A stretch of DNA of 64,000 nucleotides from Cannabis sativa (GCF_029168945.1 NC_083604.1:65116211-65180210); one strand, 5' to 3'; positions 1 through 12,899 are shown, numbered from the stretch's first letter. Numbers and translations: made by a program. The notes: generated by a model from the letters alone, not told the origin.

Positions 1-426
1 AAGCAAACAAGGAAATTCATTTTCTTTAAAAATAACATCTCTGCTAATAATAGTTTTGAATCCACCTTTTTCCCTTAGCCAAATTCTATATCCCTTAACT
101 CCTTCAGGATAGCCTAGGAAAACTCCTCTAATAGCTCTAGGTTCAAGCTTACCAATACTTTGGTGCACAAAGGCACTGCAACCAAAAATCCTTAAGTTTG
201 AGAGATCAGGTGGTTTACCAGACCACCTTTCTTCAGGTGTTTTGAATTCAATAACACTTGAAGGACATCTGTTTATTAAATAAGCAGATGTCATAACAGC
301 CTCTCCCCAAAAACCATGGGACAAACGAGATTGTATTAACATACATCTAGCTTTGTTCAGAATGGTTCTGTTCATTCTTTTTGCAACACCATTTTGTTGT
401 GGTGTTAGCCTAACTGTTCTGTGCCT
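1..426 (-). pseudogene. Copia A integrase, central and C-terminal part
   Basis: Continues the integrase frame after the stop at 427-429. The minus-strand translation contains the integrase signature region with TPQQNGVA, then HGFWGEAV, LINRCPSS and the GYPEGVKGYRIW stretch typical of the end of the Copia integrase core and its C-terminal extension. The catalytic glutamate normally found after the NGVA motif is replaced by lysine (NGVAKRMNR), which would inactivate strand transfer. The frame is open to base 1. No start codon of its own is expected because it is part of a polyprotein. Confidence 0.8.
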
Positions 427-1935
427 TTAAATACTTGTTTCTCTGCAAAACATATCAAATTCATTGTTGCAAAATTCCAGACCATTGTCTGTCCTTAGGT
501 TTTTAACCTTTCTGTTAGTAAGATTTTCAACAAGTGTTTTCCAATGTTTAAACCTTTGAAAAGCATCATTTTTATTTTTAAGTAAGAAAATCCATACTTT
601 TCTAGAAAAATCATCAACTATAAACATAAAGTAGGTATTACCTCCATGAGTTGGTGTCTTTTCAGGGCCCCATAAATCTGAATGTATATAATTCAATATA
701 CCTTTAGATTTATGTGTCCCTGTTTTGAACTTCAGCCTATGATGTTTTCCAAGTATGCAGTGTTCACAAAATTCCACTTTGCTGATTTTGTCTTTGCCTA
801 GTAGTTGTTGTTCATTTACAATTTGCAATCCTTTTTCTGCTAAGTGTCCAAGTCTGTTGTGCCAAAGAATAGCTTTGGCATCTTCAGGACTTTGCAAAAT
901 ATTGCTCTGTCCCACAATGTTGTTGCTTCTAGCTATAGGTTCCCCTATCATGTAGTATAGGCCTTCTTTCTTGACTCCTTTAATGATAGTCATAGATCCT
1001 TTGCAAATTTTCATTTGCCCATCTTTGATTTTGCTTTCTATTTTCAAATCATCAAGCACACTTAGTGAAATAAGGTTTCTAGATAAATCAGGCACAAATC
1101 TTACCCCAGTTAGTGATCTAGTGACCCCATCGTGCATCTTAAATGCCACTATTCCTGCCCCTTTAATGTCACGGCTTTGGTCATTCCCTAGAATCACTTT
1201 TCCTTTAGTTGAATCCCTGAAATCAGTCAAAATAGATCTATTATTAGTCATATGAAATGTACAACCTAAGTCAAGTATCCAATCATCTTTAAAAGATGAT
1301 CCTGCAACATAAACTTTCCCATTTTCATAACAGTCACTAAAATTTGCATTTTGGTGATCTGTTTTATTCTTAGGGTTTCTGGATTCTGAATTGTAATCAG
1401 TTCTTTGTCCATTGAATTTGTTCTTTCTGTTTTTGTTCAAGAAATAACAATCTTTCTTGAAGTGTCCAGGTTTCCCACAGTTATAGCATCCTTCTGTGTC
1501 TTGTGGCCCTCTAGAATTTGATCTTCCCTTGTTCTGTCCTCTGTTTGGACCCCTACTATGGCTTTGACTCCTCCCTTTTCCTTGCCAAGGCTTCTTCTGA
1601 GTAGATCTGCCTCTACTCAGATTTAGTTTACCATTAAAGCCACCAATTCTTTCTGATTTCATCTCTAAGTCCTTAGATTTTAAGGCAGAGATAACCTCAT
1701 CAAGAGTGATTGAGGTTCTACCATACTTAATTGCAGTTTTAACTTCTCTGTAAGATTCTGGCAATGAGTTAAGTATAATGATGGCTTGATTTTCATCACT
1801 GAGAGCCTCATTTTCCCCTGAGTTTGCAAGCTCAATGTGCATTCTCAAAAATTCATCAAGATTTTGATCTAAGGACTTGGATTGGTTCATTTTGAACCCA
1901 AAAATCCTTTCCTTGAAATAAATCTTGTTTGTCAA
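427..1935 (-). pseudogene. Copia A gag C-terminus, protease, integrase start
   Basis: 502 codons of a gag-pol polyprotein. Visible in order: the UBN2-type gag core, a basic RG-rich stretch, a CCHC zinc knuckle (CYNCGKPGHFKKDC, about residues 150-163) for RNA binding, the aspartic protease active site (WILDLGCTFHMT, about 219-230), the GAG-pre-integrase zinc region (HNRLGHLAEKG, then CEHCILGK) and the start of the integrase core (HSDLWGP, DNGLEF). The protease triad is D-L-G instead of the usual D-S-G. The first methionine is internal, since upstream codons (LEEQF) continue the same frame to the stop at 1969. It ends in an in-frame TAA at 427-429. Confidence 0.9.
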
Positions 1936-1968
1936 AGATTTCTGCTGAAATTGCTCTTCTAGCTTTTT

Positions 1969-2223
1969 CTAGATCTTTGATGGAGTCTCTTCTTTATCTA
2001 CCAATCTGATAATTGCATCTGATAGGTTGAAAATTAGAATTCCAGTAGCAGTTTCTAGGTATTCTTCTTGTTGTATTTTTGAATTTCCTTCTAGCCATTC
2101 AATAGGTTCATCTAGCACCCTTAGTAATTTCTGTTGAGCTAGGAGAGACCTAATCTTCCTTCTCCAAATTCTGTAATCCCCTGTACCATCAAATTTATCA
2201 ATATCAACTTTTATGTTACTCAT
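1969..2223 (-). pseudogene. Copia A gag N-terminus
   Basis: 84 codons beginning with the likely true gag start (MSNIKVDIDKFDGTGDY). The motif FDGTGDYRIWRRKIRSLL is the usual opening of Copia gag proteins. It ends at a TAG (1969-1971) in the same frame as the downstream 427-1935 segment, so one nonsense change splits the gag. The leader between this start and the primer binding site is about 200 bases. Confidence 0.85.
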
Positions 2224-2420
2224 ATTAATAAAATTGAAAAACAGATAGAGTTTTAGAAATTCTCAGTTTGTGTTTCTGAATCTGAGTTTAATTCAGAATC
2301 TTGATCTTCTTGCTGTTTTGAGTGTTGTTCTTTCTTGTCAATCTTTCTTTCAAGATTTTCTTGCCAATTCCTTCCTGATATTTTCCTTGAATCTTTGTTG
2401 ATCTTCTTTAGCCAAACCAG

Positions 2421-2432
2421 GCTCTGATACCA
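2421..2432 (-). other. Primer binding site of Copia A
   Basis: On the minus strand this reads TGGTATCAGAGC, the standard Copia primer site complementary to the 3' end of initiator methionine tRNA. One base separates it from the LTR edge at 2434. Confidence 0.85.
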
Positions 2433-2433
2433 C

Positions 2434-3224
2434 TGTAGGATTTTTTTACTCTTTTACCCTACACCAACAAATGATTTTAATATCAGTATCAAGGTCAAAA
2501 ATGACCTTTCCTAGTCTAATTAATCCCTTAGACTAAAACGGCACCGTTCAATTTCCACGACACCAAACTCAGTGTCGTATTGAACTTTAGGTTTAAAGAC
2601 TCTGATTGAAGAGTCTAGAAACCCTAGCCACTCAAACACAACACTCAGCCTCCCAAACTCGAAACCCTAGCAGAGCAAGTTCTGCTCAAGAACTTGCTCG
2701 AATCAAAGCTAGAAAACCCAGATTCACACCCACACACAAACACAAGTTAGTTTAAACGAGTGAAAATGAAAAATAAGGAGAGAAAACACCATAGATTTGT
2801 TTCAGAGTTCACCAAAATCTGGACTACGTCTCTGTCAAGCTCTTCTCAGAGATAGAAGCTTGATATCTACTATCAAAATGTTGAGTTACAAGATTTGGAG
2901 CTTCCTGTCACAGAAATCGACCAGGTAAACTCGATTTCTCTCTTTTACACTTTATGTTTTTGTTGTTTTCACTTGATTTGTTCTCGATCTAACTCCTTCT
3001 TTGTTTTCTTGTGCATGTACTTCCCTTTCGAGCTCCTCACCATGAGAACTGGTTTCTCATCTCTGGATCTTGGAGCTGAAGCCTCAAACTAGGGTTTATT
3101 TCTTCTCTCTCTCTCTATCTCTTCTCTGATCTGGTTCTATGTTGTAGATCTAGGGTTATTTGCTTTGATTCATGCTTTTATATTGTTATAGAGTCGGTTG
3201 ATCCAGGCTTAGGAGTTAGTTACA
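2434..3224 (-). repeat. 5' LTR of Copia A (outer edge tentative)
   Basis: The inner edge is firm: the minus strand ends in TCCTACA immediately before the primer binding site. The outer edge is not, because the partner LTR lies outside the window. A TATA-like minus-strand sequence near 3170-3190 suggests the LTR reaches beyond 3190, and a TGTAACTA start near 3224 would give TGTA...TACA ends. The end could also be nearer 2890. Confidence 0.45.
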
Positions 3225-3249
3225 ATTTCAGTTGTAACTAACTACTAAG
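3208..3249. repeat. Short near-perfect hairpin
   Basis: Arms at about 3209-3225 and 3232-3248 (TTAGGAGTTAGTTACAA and TTGTAACTAACTACTAA) pair with one mismatch around a short loop. It sits at the probable outer edge of the Copia A LTR. Confidence 0.6.
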
Positions 3250-6179
3250 TCTTGATCCACTAGAGGCGAAGCCACTTAGAATTGAGTTCCTTTACTTGTT
3301 TCTGTTTGTATATTGCTGATGTGGATATTTGTAAGTATACTGGACTGGTTATAAGTGGAATTTATTCAACAGTTCAGAAGTACCATCTTACTTCTGATAC
3401 AACAGCAAAAGTTCCCTATTCTGAAGTTGCAAAACATAATCCTGACAAAGAATTAGGTATTAAAGTAAGTAAAGAAATGCCTCACAACCCAAATATGAAT
3501 TATATACAAGGAGAATGACTTTTATAATTAAAATAGCCATGATGTAGACTAAATTTTACTGTCAATTAACCTTATATTTTTAACACTTGTATTTAAAAAA
3601 TTTGTCAAGGCAGCCACGAATCAGATTGCCCAAGGACCAGTTGAATGTGCCATGGAATAATAGTTATCATTTGTACTTAAAAGTTCAATTATACTCAATA
3701 ATAGTCCTTAAGAAGTGACTCAGACAATCACATCATTTTAATCCACTTCTGTTTCTATCATTTCCATATATAGTCCTTTTTTTCATCAAAAAAAATAATA
3801 AAAAAAACCACCCTGTTTCTTATTCTTCCTGAAGACAATTAGGGAGCAAAAAATAAAACTCTAATATGAAATTTTCAAGTGAAATACAAACTATACAAGA
3901 ACCTATATTTGGTTTTCTTGATCATAAATCACACAAGAATTTAAGAAAGTCAATTGCAGTGAAGATCCATGGGTGACAGTGTATCCAACTATCTAATATT
4001 GTACTAAGTCATTGATTAGAAAAACATACAAATTATTTCATGAACTGGGGCAGTAAGAAAACTAAATAAGTTGGCAACTTACAAGTAAGCAGCTAAATGA
4101 GCTGGCAAGAACAATTCAATGAGGTTTAAATAGTGAAAATTGTGCATGGAATGTATCATCTGCGAATAAAAGACTTCATTCTTGGGTGCGAATAGTTAAA
4201 AAGTACGTGGATTACCACTATCTTGTAATATTCTTTAACAATTTGGTTCAGTTACGTTCATATACTAAAGTGCTCATCTAATAAAGTAGTGGGTGTAGCA
4301 CTGCATTAATATTGCTAAAAGGGATTTTTATATGACAGAAATAAGTGTCTATCATATAAGACTAAAAAATCAAGAATACAGAGGCTTACTTTTACGAATT
4401 CAAACCAACAATAGTAGGAGGACAAATTATCCGAACTTTCCCTTTGATTGATTAGCCACTGGTTCAAAAATTAAAACATACTTTTATGAATTTCTTTTTT
4501 AAAAAATTCATCTGTTGGGCACCCTGTTCCATAGGATATGAATCTCTAGAGTTAATCATATACCATTTTCGGATTGGAAGGGAAATAAAATTCTCAAGAA
4601 AGCTAAAATGAAGGGAGAATCAAATTAAAACATCACAGGCACGTGATTGGATTATTTTTGTAATTGCTAAAGAATGGAAAATTATCTCACATTAATTTAG
4701 AAGACAGCTACACAATGCAAAGTTATGATATTTTGAGTAAAGCAATTCCCCCTGCTTGAGCTAAAGATAAAAAAAGTTCTTTTCAGTTTCTAGACATCCA
4801 TCAACCACCAAACATGTACATAGGACATTCGAATTTAGCAAGTTTTTTCTTTTTTTTCATTTAGACATACATATATCTTTAAATTATCTTGAGTGATGTA
4901 TTTCTCTCTTTTCAACTAACAGCAAAAAAACTAACTGAACTTGTAGTATGACAGATTAGTGTTAGAATATTTTATGTTAAATGACATTGTTGCTCACTGA
5001 CAGTGTTGCTATTAATATATAATGATAACTATATGTAATCGGTAATGCATGAGTCTACTATTGGGCCATAATGAGATGGATATCGTGTACTAACACGCTT
5101 GGGATAAGTTAAAAAATACATATTTTCTTGTATCTATAAATAAAAAATACCTTCATATTATTTTTTTATTAAAATATATTCACTTTTTTGAGTGGATTGC
5201 CTAATATGTCCTCATTCTCTACTTAAGTCTAGCATATAATTTACATAACCTCAGGGGTCTAAATAGGGACATCATCCATAAAAGTGGGTATACCTAAAAA
5301 AAAATATGAAAATGGAGGTAAAAATTAAAACAAGTTAAATAAAATGGATATACAATGTAATTTCCTCAACACGCTCGGGGACCATAGACACGTTTTAAAA
5401 TAGGAATAATTACATAAGTCACCATTTTTTGTAAAATAATTACATTTTTACGTTCAAAGAATTTTTTTTTTACATTTTTACGGTTTTCCAAAAAATAACA
5501 CGAAAACAACATAAAATCAATAAAAAAACTACATAAAAGTAACATCAAAATAACACCAAAAAATAACATACAGATAACAAAAAATCAACAACAAATTAAC
5601 AAGATTACAACATAAAAGATGATATTTTCTGTAAATAAAATAAAAAAAAATCGTAAAAATATTTAAAATTCCGTAAAACCGTATTTTTTAATTTGTTTGT
5701 TGTTTTTATATTTTTCAGAAATAATCCCTTTAAAATATCTTCAGTCAGCCCATGCCCATTAGACCAAGATAATCAATTCTCTCTATTTGGGCTTGTAGGC
5801 CCAATAAATCCATCAATTCTCATAAAAGGGTTATGCCCCTTTATTTTATAAGTAGATAGTCTTATGAATGAGTGTGGGTATATGTGTTGAGACTAAAGAG
5901 AGTATTATCTATAAAACTCTTTGCATATTTGCTTTGGGAAATTATACTAAAGGCTTCAAATCATATACTTAAGATAGTAAATGTCTTTTTTAAAATTCGT
6001 AGTAAAATGACTATTTTTTTAGATTATTTATTATTTATATTATCTTTTGCCACATAAAAAAATTTGGAGCAAATTACTTAAAGACTGTAGTATATCTATA
6101 TTAATTTTGTTAAAAAAAAATTATTTGAAAGTTATGTAAATTTTTTTTTTTTAATTTTTATGAGTTGTTGTGGGTTGTT
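3250..6179. other. AT-rich intergenic DNA, no gene seen
   Basis: No recognisable coding region. Short ORFs here have no family features. 5410-5690 is A-rich with repeated AACA/ATAACA-type words on the plus strand. This is probably old decayed repeat DNA, but no boundaries or target duplications were found. Confidence 0.5.
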
Positions 6180-6837
6180 GGTATATAGATTTTGTTGTAC
6201 TGTATATTTTTATTTTGTTGTATAGTATATTATTATTCTCAAATGATATTTATTTTTTATTTTGCGATGTACCAATAGTGGTATATAATTTTGTTACCAT
6301 AATACAAATATTTTAATGTATATATATAATTTTATTGGCATGCTACATTTATTTAATTATTATTTTTATATATTTTAACTGTATGATATATATATTTATT
6401 TTAAATAATATTTAATTAGTTTCTATTTTATTATATACAATGGTGATATATAATTTTATTTTCATGGTATATATATTTTAATTGTGGTATATAATTTGGT
6501 TAGTGTATACAGATATATATATTAGTAATATATATTTTTACTATTATTAATAGTATATAACTACATATATTTTTTGTTATACGGTATATTATTTTTTTAA
6601 ATAATATTTAAATTCTATTTTCTATTGTACTTTTGTTGACATGATATATAATGTTATTAGTATCTTATATATATTTTGTTATAATATATATTTCGATTGT
6701 AAGGTATATATTTTTTGTTATATTGTATATAAGTTTTATTGTACAATATATTATTTTATTTTAGATCATGTTTAATTTTTATATAATTTTTTAAGTATGG
6801 TATAATTTTTCTCTCAGAAAAAAAAGTATGGTATAAT
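6180..6837. repeat. Degenerate GTATAT-type repeat tract, left half
   Basis: Loose tandem repeats of words such as GGTATATAATTTT and GTATATATTTT. The same kind of sequence resumes at 13706 after Copia B, so it was one tract split by that insertion. Confidence 0.6.
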
Positions 6838-7313
6838 TATTAGAATATTTCTAATTAAGGAAATAAAATCATATTATTGATTCTGATAAATGAATATTTT
6901 ATATTCATTGAATCTGGACAGAATCAATTACGTAATATTCTATATATGGTCAGATTTCTATATTCATTACCTGATTTGATTTCCTGAATTAATTGTCATA
7001 ATATTCTGACAATTAATGTGGCATAGATACTGATGGAGTATCTCACCTATAAATATAGGGTCTCGGTCCCCGAGCTCCTCACTCATTCTGTTCATAACAA
7101 TAATTCCATCTAAAGAGAGTTGAGAGAGCGAGGAAGCCCGATTACCCATGGTAGTCAATTTCCTTTGCAGATCAAAGCTTATGTGGGTTTGAAGCTCAAG
7201 ATTCAATGGCTGGAGGTATTTCGATCCTTATTCATAGTGTATATATGTTTGATTAATTCCGCACTTAATACTTAAACATATACATTTCAGTTTATATATA
7301 TAAATGTCTAACA
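6838..7313 (+). repeat. 5' LTR of Copia B
   Basis: 476 bp, starting TATTAG and ending CTAACA; the usual TG start has become TA in both LTRs. A plus-strand TATA box (CCTATAAATATAGGG) lies near 7050-7064, and transcription would begin shortly after it. Confidence 0.93.
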
Positions 7314-7315
7314 GT

Positions 7316-7327
7316 TGGTATCAGAGC
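7316..7327 (+). other. Primer binding site of Copia B
   Basis: TGGTATCAGAGC, complementary to initiator methionine tRNA, two bases after the 5' LTR. Confidence 0.9.
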
Positions 7328-7339
7328 GGTTTTTATCTC

Positions 7340-7760
7340 TGCCTTGATTTTAGTTTGAGTTTCATATATATACATATACTCGTATATACAGTGTTTATAT
7401 ATATATATTTAATTCAGTGTTGATATATATATTTATTTTCGTTTGTGTATATATTTATATATTCATATTCATTCAATCCCAATTATATATATACATATAT
7501 ACTTGTTTATTCATTCAGTTCATATGTATATATATTCATATATATATATACTTTCTTCATTTCATTACGTATATATGTTGTATATATATATATATTATTT
7601 ATATATCTAAATGCTATATACAAATATATACATATATACATTTCATGTTTATATATATACATACAGTATTTTTATTTTTCTGTATATATATGTATATATA
7701 TTTATATATATATTGTATATGTATTAATACATTCATATATTAATATAGATTGTTCTAAGC
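7340..7760. repeat. TA/ATAC-rich simple repeat
   Basis: Long runs of (TA)n mixed with TATATAC and TTTATATAT words just inside Copia B. The overlapping ORFs here, rich in Tyr and Ile, are products of the simple repeat and are not genes. Confidence 0.85.
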
Positions 7761-8699
7761 ATGAAAATCCACTTTGAAAAAACAAAGAAATCTCAAAATT
7801 ATTTTTCAGAAAATTTTGGTGATTTTTAAAGTCTTTGTTTTATGTATTTTCGATGCATAAAATCTATATGAATGTCTTAATTTTGCATTTAGATTCATTT
7901 GGAATTGATTTCATGATTTTTGGAAGTTTAAGGAAATTTTATTATGTCGTTTATGGCAGTGTATTTTTCAAAAAAAAAAAAAAGGAAAAAAAATTTCGAT
8001 TTTTTTTTATTTATTTGGAAATATAAATTATTCTCCTATTGTTAATTTAGTCAATAAATTACATTCATTAATTTCCATTTTTAATTTAATACATATATTT
8101 AGAATTAATATGTTATTTAGTATAAACTGAAAATGGAAATTTGTTTTAATATGGTAATTAATTACATGATTTATTTAGGCATGTAATAATTGTGCAATTT
8201 GTATAATTGTGCATTTAATTATTTATTACCAAATTTATGTAATTTATTGTTTAAATTAATAAAATTTGAAAAAATCTGCCATTAAGTATAGTCTTTAATT
8301 TTGCATTTAATTCATTCCATATAATTAATTGTACTAATTTGTATAATTACCTTATTTATACAAATTAATTATTAGTATAAATATTTAAGATATTATATGG
8401 TCATAAATGCATAATTAATTATATATTATGGAATTAAGCATTTAATTTATTATCATACAATAATTGTATTAATTTGTATTTATTTGGCAAATTTATGTTT
8501 AATGCAATTAATTTAGATTTGTATGATTTAAATGCTATACATAAATTCCTTTTATAGTGCTAGATATATTTAGAAATATTCAAACATTAAGATAGGTTGA
8601 ATATTTTATATAGCACATTAAGTTTCATAAAACTTCATAAAATATTCATAAAACTTCCTAAAATGAATAAAATATGAATAAAATATAAGTAATTTTGTG

Positions 8700-9700
8700 G
8701 TTTGACATAAGAAAACATGAATTTGGGACAAATGCTCATATCTAGAACGGTTTTTAATGATCTTCGGACGACCACACTAGGAGCATTAATCTCAGTGATT
8801 GTCTACTATGTTAATAACGAAATTACTTTTAGGTAGAGCCCAATACCTAATGTCAAAGTGAAAATATAATTTTATATAATTAGGGAGTAGCCACAACATC
8901 CTTATTTGTATAAAATTATATATTAATTAAAATTCACCTTAATGGACATAACTTGTAATTAATTATATAGGTATAATAATTTTACCCCACAGGGATTTTA
9001 TTATATTTGTATAATTAATTAGGATAATATGTTAAATTAAATTCTCTTAATTTACCCCACAGGGAGTTATGGGGATTTAATTTAATAGTGTTATCACAAA
9101 TTTAATTAAAGATAGATAATAAACCTTCATTTTCCAAAACTAATTGTTTAATTAAATCTATCATAAAGTTCATCTAATTTTATTAAATTTAAAATTTAGC
9201 CCACAGCAATTTTGGATTTAGTAAAATTTTAATCTTCGATTTATACTTTGGTGTCTAGTGAACCACATAATTTTAAATAATTAGGGAGTAGCCACAGCAT
9301 CCTTAATTATATAAAATTATATATATTAAGTGGATTAAGATCACATAATGGACATGAATTATGTGAACATAATAATCTTACCCTACGGGGATTTTATTAT
9401 ATTCACATGATTAATATGTTAAATTAAATTCTCTTAATTTATCCCACAGGAAATTATGTAGATTTAATTTAATAATTTTATCATAAAGTATAAAATTTTG
9501 AAACATTTATAAATAATTAAGTGTTTCATACCTTTCATTAAGATAGAAATATTAAACTTTAAGTTTTTCATAAATTGTGTAAATCTATCATAATCTACAT
9601 TTAAATCTAATCTTATTAAATTAAAAATTTAGCCCACAGGCAATTTTTGTTTAATAAGATTTCATATTTAAGCATGTTTATTCATTGGTAAAAACATGAT
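8700..9700 (+). repeat. Repeated motif array inside Copia B
   Basis: A unit beginning GGGAGTAGCCACARCATCC occurs at 8883 and 9284, about 401 bases apart, each followed by similar AT-rich sequence and by CCCACAGG-type motifs (near 8990, 9055, 9200, 9390, 9443 and 9630). A third, diverged copy of the first motif lies at about 12110. No coding frame is seen. It could be a leader or packaging region that duplicated. Confidence 0.7.
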
Positions 9701-11036
9701 TCATTTAAACCTCAAAACTATATATGTAATTTTATTACATCACTATTCATAAATTTCTTCCATACTAGTAGAAAATTTCTTCCATAACAGTAGAAATTTT
9801 CAAAATTTATTCTGATAATTTCATCTAGCATATACAGTTTTTTACTGTATAATTAAGAAAAATAAATCACACTTTATTATCACCAATAAATTTTAATTTA
9901 TTGTGTATGAATTCATTCTAATATAGTTAATGTGATTATTAACACATAGTGGATTATTTTAGATTGTTATTCCACATTCATAATTTCTTGCAAGGTTTAC
10001 AAATAAACCTAAGAAAGTCAGTAACTGTGAGCAAATCTTATCCACGTACAAGATAACTTCTCACATTTAGAAGTTTAAGGAACAAGCAATATAGTAGTGA
10101 CTTTGTTTTAAAATTGGCAAAGATCTTTATGTTCCAAGATTCTATTGAAACTTGATTTAGACACATTTAGAGGTCTTTACTACAAATGATGTCACTCATA
10201 AAGATATGCAAGTTCAATCTGACAATAAGAAATGTGTTATTAATAAGAATTCTTCTACATTATAGCACCAAAAATTATGAACATATCTCCATAAATAGAA
10301 TAAATGTTAGTAAATGGTGGGGATCTTCATTACACTTGATTTTACTAACTTTATTTAGAACTTGTGTGAATTTCATCAAGAATATGTATTCCAACAAGTC
10401 AAAATCGGTGCATACTAGAATTCTATCATATTAGAAATCATACAAGTCAATTAATTTTGAAGACATGGACTCAAATTTTGCATCTCTTTTTTAACGATTA
10501 CTCACATAAATAATTTTTCTACAAAAGTATGGATTTATATGTTTCAAAGACATTTAAATCTTAAGTAGAGAAATGGTGCATTTTGCATATTAAGATAGTG
10601 AGATCAAATATAAAATGGAGAATACTACATCAAAATTCGTGAGTATGGATAAACTCCCAGTGTATTTGTAAAGTTTCTTTAAAAGCATGGGTTCATTGCC
10701 CGATACATATGCTTGGTACACCCAAATTATAGTGTGTAACAGATTTAAGAAACTAAGCATTTTTTGGACATGGGGTGGAGCCTACATAGCAAACTCCAAT
10801 CTTTCCTAAATCTTTGTCTATTGATACTCAACAATGGGGTGTACATATCGAACCGTGTTCTAACCAAAGTTGTTTCTCAAACATATTTTGAGTTGTGATA
10901 AGGTTGAAAACCGACTTGATGACATGTACACATTTTATAAATACCCATATATAGTTAGAGTACAATTGTCAAAGAAAAGATCTGGGCCCTAAACCATAAA
11001 TGAGCATATTTCATTTGAAAAGCTATAAGGTTTAAG
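9701..11036 (+). other. Decayed interior of Copia B
   Basis: AT-rich with no intact frame. Around 10740-10860 scraps resembling the Copia integrase end (a FGHG/WG-like stretch and NRV) can be glimpsed but are too broken to annotate firmly. Confidence 0.4.
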
Positions 11037-11180
11037 GGTTACATATTTTATTATCCATCTCACAACACTAGAATTGTGGAATTAAGAATTGACTCGATCG
11101 GTGGGAGTGATCAATCTAGGAACCTAGTTTCCGAGAAAGATCATTCATATTTTCTCAAACTTCCACCTCAAGTGTTAGAT
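11037..11180 (+). pseudogene. Copia B integrase C-terminal remnant
   Basis: An open stretch from 11037 reads GYIFYYPSHNTRIVE and then a SGSDQ- and VSEKDHSY-like sequence. This matches the region after the Copia integrase core, where the GY..KGY.F motif is followed by a variable acidic linker to RT. The preceding frame is destroyed. Confidence 0.7.
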
Positions 11181-11474
11181 TAATTATGATTCACAACATC
11201 CCTTAAGATTAATGGTTATTGAGAATTCATAACTAATCATTAATAATATACAAGTCATTGGTAAAATTCTAATAAGTTATGTTATTTAGTAATTGCTTAC
11301 AATTTCTAAAATAACATGTTATTGAACCATTTGCTCTTTTAAGAGTTTGTTGGTCCATCCTTAAGATGACTTATTAGAACAGTAAGATCAATGTTTTCTA
11401 GTGATTACATTTTGTACAATAAGAGTTCAACTACAATATTAATTTGAGACACAAATTAAATTATAGAATGATAA

Positions 11475-12063
11475 AGAATTGAAGTTGTAGTACAATATGC
11501 CATGAATGAAGAAATGAATATCTTAAATAGCAATAAAGTTTATCTTTAGTAAAGTTGTCTAATGGGGTGGAGAACATTAATTAAGCATAGGTTTTTTCAC
11601 CAATAATATTCATTAGGCAACATTGAGAAACATAAAGATATAAAAGAATATTCATTGCTAAGAAGTTCATTTTGAACTAAGAATCAATAACAAATGAGAT
11701 TTACATTCTCACTTGTTTTTATAAAAGATTCTATTATAGACCTTGGCATTTGTTGCTTGTTTCAATTCATTAATCAATTCCAAACAGTGAACTAGAGAAG
11801 AAGGTAAACAGATGCCATATACATTTTTCTCTAATAGTGGTGAACATATGCAAGCTTAAGATGTCTACCTATAGATTAAAACAAACATCTCACAAATTGG
11901 TATTATATCATCTTTTCCTTTAGGTTTGAAAAGAGAATTATGGAAATAATTATATACCAGAAGATTAGTGGGAGTAATATTTGTTTTATACGTAGACAAT
12001 ATGTTACTTGCAAATGATGATAAAAGTTTTCTATATAAGTTGAAACAATTCATATCTCAAATT
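11475..12063 (+). pseudogene. Copia B reverse transcriptase remnants
   Basis: Scattered RT motifs in the correct order. Near 11499 AMNEEMNIL is the usual RT opening. Near 11872-11905 RLKQTSHKLVLYHL corresponds to the LKQASR.W region. From 11971 the frame reads GVIFVLYVDNMLLANDDKSFLYKLK, where the catalytic YVDD has become YVDN at 11989-12000. Stops and frameshifts separate the pieces, so no product is expected. Confidence 0.8.
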
Positions 12064-12750
12064 ATTATTTTGAGATAAGGAATATAAATAATATATATAA
12101 TTTTAATTAGAGAGTAGCCACAGCATCTCTGATTAAATAAAATTATGTATTATTCATCAGATATAACTTTTATCTTTAAGTGTGATAAATTCAACTCGAA
12201 CCAAAGATCGAAAAATGATCTGAAGTGAGAATAAATTAAGAACATTCATTTGCTTCTATTTTAGAAGCCTAATGTATGCCTAAGAGTTTGAATAAGACTT
12301 TGCATTACATTTGTTTCAGGATCGTTAAGTAGTATCAGAATAACTAAAGTTAAGACCACTTTATTTTTCATACAAAGTGATGAGGTATCTTTAAGATACT
12401 AAAAATTATATTCATGCATATTTTAAGATGAATTGACCATCTGGAAATATAGTTAACCAATTAGATTCTAACATACTTCACTGGTTGTATTTATTCACGT
12501 AAATCAATATTTTATTACGTCCTTAAGATTACCAGTAAGTTATATTGTAGAGAATCTTGATTGTTATTTCCACTATAGAAGTCAGATTCATTTATTGTTT
12601 TGAGGATACATCTCGTATGATGTATTATAGAGTTTCATAGTAGGCCTAGAGTTCAGAATTACAGTTTCATTAGGCCATTAAGAAAATTTTGCGATAAATT
12701 CAGCTACAATATTTATGGCTAATAACTCTAAGAGTACTGGTCGAAGCTAG

Positions 12751-12899
12751 CATATCGACATTAAGTATTTAGCCATAAAAAGGCGTGATAAGTGGTCATT
12801 AATCACGCAAACTGAATTGGGTGATCGCATAGATCCTTGACTAAAGGCATGCCGCAACACAAATTCAAGGATCATAAAGTAAATATGGGATTCAGTTAA
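12751..12899 (+). pseudogene. Copia B RNase H C-terminus remnant
   Basis: 12751-12840 is open and reads HIDIKYLAIKRRDKW, the conserved end of Copia RNase H. A stop at 12838 is bypassed by a frame change, and 12834-12899 reads LTKGMPQHKF followed by NMGFS and a stop, the usual polyprotein terminus. The gap to the RT remnants has lost most of the RNase H fold. Confidence 0.8.

Larger units (their letters stand above)
1..3224 (-). mobile_element. Copia element A, left end outside window
   Basis: A Ty1/Copia retrotransposon reads right to left. In order on the minus strand there is a 5' LTR (inner edge at 2434), a primer binding site complementary to initiator methionine tRNA, a short leader, gag, protease and the start of integrase; the rest of pol and the 3' LTR lie left of base 1. 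The order gag-PR-INT before RT is diagnostic of Copia. Two nonsense codons break the reading frame, so this copy is dead. The outer LTR edge is uncertain. Confidence 0.85.

Noticed and set aside
3282..3518. 78-codon plus-strand ORF
   Set aside because: No start context, family features or splice partners.
7417..7777. Two overlapping ORFs rich in Tyr and Ile
   Set aside because: They are translations of TA/ATAC simple repeats inside Copia B.
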